DNA of 64,000 nt from Devosia indica (GTDB taxonomy: Bacteria; Pseudomonadota; Alphaproteobacteria; Rhizobiales; Devosiaceae): positions 186,001-250,000 of the forward strand of contig NZ_PYVZ01000001.1 in the NCBI RefSeq assembly GCF_003056405.1. The letters are read 5' to 3'. Below are positions 58,748 through 64,000 of this stretch, piece after piece. The stretch's first letter is position 1; each line of letters begins with the position of its first letter. A program made the translations under genes and the position numbers. Below the pieces are notes generated by a model, which was given only the letters and a program-made list of their open reading frames with translations, was not told the DNA's origin and ran no database searches.

Positions 58748-59104
58748 TTAGCGCTGCGCGATGCAGACAGAGGTGACGCCCTTGTTCTGGAAACCCAGAG
58801 CTGCGGCGGCCCCCTTGGAGAGGTCGATGATGCGCTTGCCCACGAAGGGGCCGCGATCGTTGATGGTGACTTCCACGGATTTGCCGGTGGACTGGTCGGT
58901 CACCTCGACCTTGGTGCCGAAGGGCAAGGTGCGATGTGCGGCGGTCATGGCGTTCTGGTCGAAGATCTGGCCGGAGGCGGCCGTCTTGCCGTGAAAGCCC
59001 GGGCCATACCAGGAGGCGCCGCCACACTGGGCATAGGCGGCCGAAGCGGAGAAGGCGAGGAGGGTTGCGGCCGATACGGCGGCGATTGCGATACGCTTAG
59101 TCAA
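58748..59104 (-). CDS. RlpA-like double-psi beta-barrel protein
   Basis: A 118-residue secreted protein with a signal peptide (IAIAAVSAATLLAFSASAAY). The remainder is a single double-psi beta-barrel: CGGASWYGPGFHGKTAASGQ, MTAAHRTLPFGTKVEVTDQS, VTINDRGPFVGKRIIDLSKG (the catalytic-like NDRGPF). The SPOR domain of full-length RlpA is absent. It may trim peptidoglycan. Confidence 0.9.
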   Translation of the reverse strand: MTKRIAIAAVSAATLLAFSASAAYAQCGGASWYGPGFHGKTAASGQIFDQNAMTAAHRTLPFGTKVEVTDQSTGKSVEVTINDRGPFVGKRIIDLSKGAAAALGFQNKGVTSVCIAQR

Positions 59105-59562
59105 TGGTCTGGAGGCTCACTGAAGTTTTCGATGCCGCTTCAATAGAGGCAGTGCCCGCCCGAATCTGGGCCGTTTGGGCCGCCTGCGACGTCCCGCCCC
59201 AGTTTGTGGCCGCTCTGCCGCAGGTTTCCAAAGCCTTGCAGCAGGCGGCGCGGCGCAAGATTGCGTAAACCTTAGAAACTGAATCCACGGATTTGCACGC
59301 ATCGCGTCATGTCGCGGCCCAAATCGGGGTGATTGGGGAACCGGATTGCGAGGTGTGTCCATGCGGCAACGGTTCCGGCAAACCAGACATCAGGGCCCGA
59401 TTTGATGGCGGCCATAGCAGGCATTTGGGCCCGATTGCCCCTCGCCCCGGCCAGAATGGGGCATCAATGTGGCTGGCGGGGTAGACTTCGGGCAAAGAAA
59501 AAGGCGATGGCCGGAAGTCATCGCCCAGTTGGTCAGGGAGAGAAACGAAGAATGTGGTGCGC
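59105..59562. other. Gene-free interval
   Basis: 458 bp between the RlpA-like and peroxiredoxin genes, both on the minus strand. Frames of 60-80 codons cross it on both strands but lack ribosome binding sites and recognisable sequences. I see no strong hairpin, tRNA or repeat. It may contain the RlpA-like gene's promoter. Confidence 0.5.
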
Positions 59563-60198
59563 TCAGCCCTGGGGCTGAGGCACAATGCGGAGATAGGGCT
59601 TGAGCTCTTTCCAGCCGCCGGGGAACTTGTCCTTGGCCGCTTCATTGGAGACAGCCGGGACGATGATGACGTCTTCGCCATTCTTCCAGTTCACCGGGGT
59701 GGCGACCTGATGCTTGGCGGTCAGTTGCAGGCTATCGATGACGCGCAGGATCTCATCGAAATTGCGGCCCGTTGAGGCGGGATATTCGATCTTGAGCTTG
59801 ACCTTCTTGTCCGGCCCGATGACGAAAAGCGAACGCACGGTCAGCGTGTTGTCGGCATTGGGGTGGATCATGTCGTATTTGCGCGCGACCTCACCCTGGG
59901 TATCGGCCAGGAGCGGGAAGTTGAGGGCCGAGCCCTGGGTTTCCTCGATGTCCTTGGCCCAGCCGGCGTGATCTTCGAGCTTGTCGACGGACAGGCCCAG
60001 CACCTTGACGCCGCGCTTGGCGAATTCGTCCTTGAGCTTGGCGGTGTAGCCCAGTTCGGTGGTGCAGACCGGGGTGAAGTTCTTGGGGTGGCTGAACAGC
60101 ACCGCCCAGGATCCTTCGATGAAATCGTGGAAGTGGATGGTGCCCTCGGTGGATTCGAGAGTGAAGTCCGGGGCGGTATCGCCAATCAGGATTGCCAT
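59563..60198 (-). CDS. Peroxiredoxin (1-Cys/Prx6 type)
   Basis: A 211-residue peroxiredoxin: GDTAPDFTLESTEGTIHFHD, the active-site HPKNFTPVCTTELGYTAKLK (catalytic Cys in PVCTTE), RSLFVIGPDKKVKLKIEYPA, RNFDEILRVIDSLQL, and a C-terminal ATPVNWKNGEDVIIVPAVSN typical of Prx6 proteins. It reduces peroxides. ATG 60198 has GAGG upstream. Confidence 0.95.
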   Translation of the reverse strand: MAILIGDTAPDFTLESTEGTIHFHDFIEGSWAVLFSHPKNFTPVCTTELGYTAKLKDEFAKRGVKVLGLSVDKLEDHAGWAKDIEETQGSALNFPLLADTQGEVARKYDMIHPNADNTLTVRSLFVIGPDKKVKLKIEYPASTGRNFDEILRVIDSLQLTAKHQVATPVNWKNGEDVIIVPAVSNEAAKDKFPGGWKELKPYLRIVPQPQG

Positions 60199-60368
60199 GG
60201 TCGTCTTCCTCTGCCCGCGCTGTCGCAGGTCTGCTGTCTGTTGTGATGGCTAGAATATCGTGCTGATGCCCCCCGATTGAAGCGGAGGCAAGCGGAATGG
60301 TTTTGCCTTGTTCAGGCCCATTCAGGCAAGCCGTTGCCGTTGCGATCTGTGGATCGAAATGAGGCTGG

Positions 60369-60572
60369 TCAGCCCAACAGCGCCATGAGGCGGTTCGGCA
60401 CGGCCGGATTTTGCAGCAGCAGGATCGCGCCAAAGGGGATGGCGGCGAAGACTATGGCCGCAGACGGGCTGGCCTTGAGCAGCCTGGCGATCATGTAGAC
60501 CGACAGGCCAAAGGTGGCATTGAGCAGCAGATCGGCCGCATTATCGGCCAGATAGGCGAGCAAACCCGACAT
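60369..60572 (-). CDS. Small membrane protein
   Basis: A 67-residue protein with two hydrophobic segments (LLLNATFGLSVYMIARLLKA, AIVFAAIPFGAILLLQNPAV). The start is ATG 60572, three bases after GGGAGGGG; an ATG 18 bp upstream is possible. Neighbours do not suggest a role. Confidence 0.65.
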   Translation of the reverse strand: MSGLLAYLADNAADLLLNATFGLSVYMIARLLKASPSAAIVFAAIPFGAILLLQNPAVPNRLMALLG

Positions 60573-60672
60573 GAACCCCTCCCGGGACATCGACTGCCCG
60601 AGAAGGCTGGCACCGACTCATTGCGCGGTCATGGCGGGTTTGATGGTGTTTTAATTCAAATCGTATCGAGTG

Positions 60673-61200
60673 CTATTGCACCAGGACCGAACCCTCGACC
60701 GCCGGCTGTGGCGTGGGCGCGCCATTTTCCCAGGTCACATCAAGCCCGTTGAGCGGCACCACCGACAGGCTCATCTTGCCCGAGCCCTGCTGGATCTGGC
60801 GGGCATGAGCCAGATAGACCAGCGCGTTGTTGGCCGCATCATAGATGCGGGTGACGCGCAGCGACTTCCAGATCAGCGAGCGGCCTTCGCGGAAAATCTC
60901 TTCGCCGGCGCCGCGGGTAGCAATGTCGCCCACCGTGATCGGGCCGACCGCCGAGCAATCGAGTGCCGAATAGGAGGGGTCCTCGAACCAGTTGCCCTGG
61001 CTCAGCCGATCGATGAAGGAGCGATTGAAGAAGGAGAGGTGGCACACCACGCCTTCGATATCGGGATCGGCCAGCGCCTCGATCGAAATGTCATTGCCAG
61101 TCCAGTCGACCCCGACATTGCCCACTTCGTTGCGATTGCCACAGGCGGCAAGGGAGATGGCCGCGACGGCGACGATGGCAAGGCGGGCGATGGAATGCAT
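60673..61200 (-). CDS. creA: CreA family protein
   Basis: A 175-residue secreted protein of the CreA family: lipoprotein-like signal (IARLAIVAVAAISLAACGNR, Cys at the LAAC lipobox), NEVGNVGVDWTGNDISIEAL, DPDIEGVVCHLSFFNR, SYSALDCSAVGPI, and REGRSLIWKSLRVTRIYDAA. The function is unknown. ATG 61200 follows GGAGG; the longer frame upstream is rejected. Confidence 0.9.
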   Translation of the reverse strand: MHSIARLAIVAVAAISLAACGNRNEVGNVGVDWTGNDISIEALADPDIEGVVCHLSFFNRSFIDRLSQGNWFEDPSYSALDCSAVGPITVGDIATRGAGEEIFREGRSLIWKSLRVTRIYDAANNALVYLAHARQIQQGSGKMSLSVVPLNGLDVTWENGAPTPQPAVEGSVLVQ

Positions 61201-61269
61201 GGAGGTCCTCCGTGAGACCAGATCAAGATGGTGGGTCGCAATGTCCCGCGCAAGATGACCGAGCAATTG

Positions 61270-62088
61270 CTATCGCGCCACCCGTCCGTCCATCACCTTT
61301 TCCAGCCAGCGCACCAGCAGGGAAAGCGATATGGTCATGGTGAGGTAGAGAAAGGCGACGACATTGTAGGTCTCGAAGAACAGGAAGCTCGAACTGGCCG
61401 AGAGCTTGCCCAATTGGGTGATGTCCTGCACGCCGAGCGCCGAGACAAGGGCGCTGTCCTTGACCATGGAGACGAAATCATTGCCCAGCGGGGGCAGAAT
61501 AGTGCGCAGGGCCTGGGGGAAGATGATATGGCGGAAGCAATGCCAGCGGCTCAACCCCAATGAGCGGGCCGCCTCGATCTGACCGCGCCCCACCGCCTCG
61601 ATGCCGGCGCGGAAGATTTCGGCGATGAAGGCGGAATAGCACACGGTCAGCGCGAAGATGGCACGCCAGACAAAGTCGAAGCCGCGTACCGTGGCCGGGG
61701 CCAGAAGACCCCAATCGATCAGCGGGGCGAAGACCCAGTTGAAGCCGGCCACCATGGCAGGCGCCGCGACAAAGGCAACGTAGAACAGAAACACCAGAAT
61801 GGGGATGCCGCGAATGATCTCGACATAGAATGTCGCGACCTCGCGCAGCACCCGATTGCCCGAAGTGCGTGCCAGGGCGATCAGCAGGCCCAGCGCGGTG
61901 GCGGCGACAAAGGCCAGGATGGTGACCCAGAGCGTTGTCAGCACACCGCCCGAGAGGGTGCGGAAGATCGAAGCATAGGTGCCGTTGGTGGTGATGGCCC
62001 ACAGGCCCAGCACGAAAAGCAGGCCGATGGCCAAAAGCCACCAGGGCATGCGCGAAAGGATGGAGGGGCGGCGGGGCTGGTAGGTCAT
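61270..62088 (-). CDS. Amino-acid ABC transporter permease (HisM/GlnP type)
   Basis: A 272-residue inner-membrane protein: [40 protein letters not shown], the EAA loop [20 protein letters not shown] with [20 protein letters not shown]. The start at 62088 was chosen as it avoids a low-complexity upstream extension. It follows the binding-protein gene on the same strand. No ATP-binding subunit lies downstream; creA does. Confidence 0.92.
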   Translation of the reverse strand: MTYQPRRPSILSRMPWWLLAIGLLFVLGLWAITTNGTYASIFRTLSGGVLTTLWVTILAFVAATALGLLIALARTSGNRVLREVATFYVEIIRGIPILVFLFYVAFVAAPAMVAGFNWVFAPLIDWGLLAPATVRGFDFVWRAIFALTVCYSAFIAEIFRAGIEAVGRGQIEAARSLGLSRWHCFRHIIFPQALRTILPPLGNDFVSMVKDSALVSALGVQDITQLGKLSASSSFLFFETYNVVAFLYLTMTISLSLLVRWLEKVMDGRVAR

Positions 62089-62147
62089 GGGGTGTACTGG
62101 ACTTTTGGCGCCAGAGGCGGTGGGTGGTCCTGAACCCCACCCTTGAT

Positions 62148-62168
62148 CCCTCCCCACAAGGGGGAGGG
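62148..62168. repeat. CCCTCCCC hairpin, copy 2
   Basis: Identical over 21 bp to 42523-42543. It sits between the permease and its binding protein and may attenuate the downstream permease relative to the binding protein. A second, partial pair of CCTCC/GGAGG runs follows within 70 bp. Confidence 0.6.
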
Positions 62169-62271
62169 AGACGATGAACACGGAACCCAGGCCTGCGCCT
62201 CCCTCCCCTCAATGCGGAAGGATTGAGGGTGCGGAGGAGCCGCCAGCATGGGGATATGTCGGTAACGCGTC

Positions 62272-63060
62272 CTATTCCGCTGCGTATTCGAAGAACCAGT
62301 AATTGATGCGTTCGTCGAGCCAGCCTTCGTCGCGAAGCTGGGCGAGGGCCGCGTTGACGGGTTCGACCAGGTCCGAGCCGGGGGTGAGGATGAAGCCGAA
62401 GGGGTCGGACTTGATGGCTTCGCCCGCCTGCTTGAACGAACCCGGATCGGCGCCGATATAGCCGGCCGAGGCGGCCTGGTCGGCGATCACCGCATCGACG
62501 TCGCCCGATTTGACGGCCTGTACGGCGGCGCCGAAGCTGTCGAAGGTCTTGACCCGCGGATTGGCTTCGTCGCCATCGAGCACATCATAGATGGCGGTGT
62601 AGAACGACGAGGTGCCGGCCTGGGCACCGAACAGGAGATCGGTGTTTTCGGCAAAGCTTTGCGGCCCTGTAATGCGCTCTTCATCGGCGCGGACGAGGAA
62701 ATATTGCTCGACGGTGATGAAGGGATCGGTGAAGTCGATCTGTTCTTCACGCTCCGCGGTGATGGTGATGCCGTCGGCACCGATGTCGAACTGGCCGGTG
62801 CGCACGCTTTCGATCATCACGTCCCAGGCCGTCAGATCCCATTCGACCGTTGCATTCAGGCGCCTGGCGACCTCGTTGATGACATCATATTCCAGCCCGA
62901 TGCCCTCTCCGTCAGGACCGGCGAAGTTGAGCGGATAATAGGCGTTTTCGGTGACCGCCTGGATGACCCGGCCCTCAAGATCGGGGAGGTCCTGGGCGGC
63001 GGCCGGCAGGGCGAAGGCAGCCAGCGCGGCGCCGGCCATCAGAAGTGAAGTGATACGCAT
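62272..63060 (-). CDS. Amino-acid ABC transporter substrate-binding protein
   Basis: A 262-residue periplasmic binding protein of family 3: signal peptide (ITSLLMAGAALAAFALPAAA), VTENAYYPLNFAGPDGEGIG, EYDVINEVARRLNATVEWDL, RTGQFDIGADGITITAEREE, and AQAGTSSFYTAIYDVLDGDE. It binds a polar or charged amino acid and feeds the permease at 61270-62088. Confidence 0.93.
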   Translation of the reverse strand: MRITSLLMAGAALAAFALPAAAQDLPDLEGRVIQAVTENAYYPLNFAGPDGEGIGLEYDVINEVARRLNATVEWDLTAWDVMIESVRTGQFDIGADGITITAEREEQIDFTDPFITVEQYFLVRADEERITGPQSFAENTDLLFGAQAGTSSFYTAIYDVLDGDEANPRVKTFDSFGAAVQAVKSGDVDAVIADQAASAGYIGADPGSFKQAGEAIKSDPFGFILTPGSDLVEPVNAALAQLRDEGWLDERINYWFFEYAAE

Positions 63061-63129
63061 AGTGTTGGCATCTCCCGGACAGGTTTCGCCGGGAGACTAA
63101 TGCAAGCGGCCCGGCTTTGGGAATGGGCG

Positions 63130-63498
63130 TCAGGCCTGGTCGTTGACCTCGGCGCCGGGACCGTTGGTCTTGAGCGATTCAATGGCGTTCTTGGCCGAGG
63201 CCTTGGAGGCGTAGGTTTCGGTGCGGGCCATGGTCTCGCCATTGGCGGCGACGAAGCGCACGAAATGCTGGCCGTCCTTGGATTCAACGATCTCGAAGCG
63301 ATAGCCAGAGCCCTCTTCACCCTTGGACAGGTCGACCGTGATGGCATCGGGCGCGTTCTTCTTGAGCGAGTCGATACCGTTCTGGGCGCTGGCCTTCTGC
63401 TTGTAGTTCTCCGACCAGAAGATCTTTTCGGAATTGTAGGAAAAGTCGAACTTGAACTGATCGTTGGCGGCAGAAGTGATGTTGAACTTATGTGCCAT
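63130..63498 (-). CDS. DUF1508 (YegP-like) protein, two repeats
   Basis: A 122-residue protein with two DUF1508 units: DQFKFDFSYNSEKIFWSENY and then GSGYRFEIVESKDGQHFVRF, each ending in a KASA(Q/K)NGIDSLKKN-type helix. YegP-like proteins are small, stress-related and of unclear function. It diverges from nothing obvious and is monocistronic by spacing. Confidence 0.92.
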   Translation of the reverse strand: MAHKFNITSAANDQFKFDFSYNSEKIFWSENYKQKASAQNGIDSLKKNAPDAITVDLSKGEEGSGYRFEIVESKDGQHFVRFVAANGETMARTETYASKASAKNAIESLKTNGPGAEVNDQA

Positions 63499-63565
63499 GA
63501 CGCAGGCCTCCCAAGCTGGCAGTGATGGGCAGAGACTAACCTACTGAGAGGAATTGGAAAGCCTC

Positions 63566-63859
63566 TTAGTCTTTCAGACCCGCCCGATCGAGATGGCCCA
63601 GATCGCGGCCCGGATCGATGCGGTCGCGCACCATCTGCTTGAGGACCCGGCTATCGGGGAAGCCGCCATCGCGCTTGCGCTCCCAGATCAGCTCACCATC
63701 GAGATGGATCTCGAAAATGCCGCCAGTGCCAGGAACAAGCGCGACCTGGCCAAGCTCGGTGCCGAAGGTGGAGAGCAGTTCCTGGGCCAACCAGCCGGAC
63801 CGCAACAGCCAGTTGCACTGGGTGCAATAGGCAATGGTGATGGCCGGGCCGCTGCTCAT
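63566..63859 (-). CDS. SelT/SelW/SelH (Rdx) family protein
   Basis: A 97-residue protein: ITIAYCTQCNWLLRSGWLAQ has the CxxC (C12, C15) redox motif where eukaryotic members have CxxU; GTGGIFEIHLDGELIWERKR and GGFPDSRVLKQMVRDRIDPG follow. It is a thioredoxin-like small redox protein. It overlaps the preceding gene by 4 bp (ATGA). Confidence 0.93.
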   Translation of the reverse strand: MSSGPAITIAYCTQCNWLLRSGWLAQELLSTFGTELGQVALVPGTGGIFEIHLDGELIWERKRDGGFPDSRVLKQMVRDRIDPGRDLGHLDRAGLKD

Positions 63860-64000
63860 TTACCGCTTTTGCCGGCCTCGGCCGGATCGACCAGGGTGGA
63901 AAGAATCTGATCGACCAGATCGAGATCCTGCCGCTTGCCGGCCGCCTGCTGTTGCAGGTCCACGAGATAGGAGGTGGTGTAATAGAGCCGCCGCGCCAGC
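63856..64000 (-). CDS. C-terminal end of an unidentified protein
   Basis: The final 47 residues of a gene that begins beyond the window: RRLYYTTSYLVDLQQQAAGK, RQDLDLVDQILSTLVDPAEA, GKSGK. Its stop overlaps the Rdx gene start by 4 bp, so the two are co-translated. Too little is visible to name it. Confidence 0.7.
   Translation of the reverse strand, partial: LARRLYYTTSYLVDLQQQAAGKRQDLDLVDQILSTLVDPAEAGKSGK

Noticed and set aside
59097..59578. Short frames of 60-80 codons between the RlpA-like and peroxiredoxin genes
   Set aside because: No ribosome binding sites, low-quality composition and no family resemblance.
1..64000. CRISPR array, tRNA or rRNA genes
   Set aside because: No regularly spaced direct repeats, tRNA cloverleaf patterns or rRNA sequence were seen.

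Overview
The window is chromosomal DNA of an alphaproteobacterium in the Hyphomicrobiales (Rhizobiales). A Devosia-like organism fits best; this is inferred, not tested. The grounds are the high GC, the RirA/Irr style of iron control (a RirA with three cluster cysteines, and Irr-type ICE boxes in front of rirA and mbfA), and the presence of MmcB, extensin-like, CreA, DUF1045/PhnM/PhnN, TadE/TadG and RpoE-ChrR genes. No rRNA, tRNA, CRISPR array, transposase or integrase was seen.

Layout. 1-10.6 kb: end of a peptide ABC transporter operon, VOC protein, aldo/keto reductase, ROK regulator, IHF-like protein, rirA, uup, a LacI regulator and several very small genes. 10.6-15.9 kb: a DUF1045-phnM-phnN operon, then glycerate kinase, a VOC protein and a sugar 1-dehydrogenase. 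15.9-20.7 kb: a singlet-oxygen type stress locus. rpoE-chrR-DUF2177 stands back to back with a flavin amine oxidase-DUF1365 operon, and both arms carry the same TGATCC-N17-GTAT promoter. 20.7-21.9 kb: structured, repeat-rich intergenic DNA and a gene whose ribosome binding site lies in a hairpin.

22.0-25.4 kb is the highlight: a low-GC island with two overlapping reverse transcriptase genes (YVDD in both), which I read as a DRT3 antiphage system (drt3a-drt3b). The 179 bp between drt3b and lepA contains a folded element with an 11-bp closing stem, a UUCG-capped hairpin and an ACACAC tract; I propose it as the system's ncRNA.

25.4-37.4 kb: lepA, an extensin-like protein, LysR regulators, a DadA-like oxidase, a copper-delivery cluster (DUF2946-PCuAC-SCO) and mbfA behind two ICE boxes. 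37.4-49.4 kb: higBA with twin palindromic operators, trhO, YghZ-type reductase, an Rrf2/flavoprotein pair, TadE/TadG, a FhuF-like ferric reductase and a 2-hydroxyacid dehydrogenase. 49.4-64 kb: rbfA-truB, three related MFS genes around mmcB, two adjacent aldo/keto reductases, an RlpA-like protein, a 1-Cys-type peroxiredoxin, creA, an amino-acid ABC permease and binding protein without an ATPase gene, a YegP-like protein and a SelW/Rdx protein.

Several parts fit together. RirA, the Irr sites and MbfA form an iron-sensing and iron-export circuit, and RpoE-ChrR drives a membrane-lipid type stress arm. Three kinds of GC-rich palindromic intergenic repeats recur across the window.
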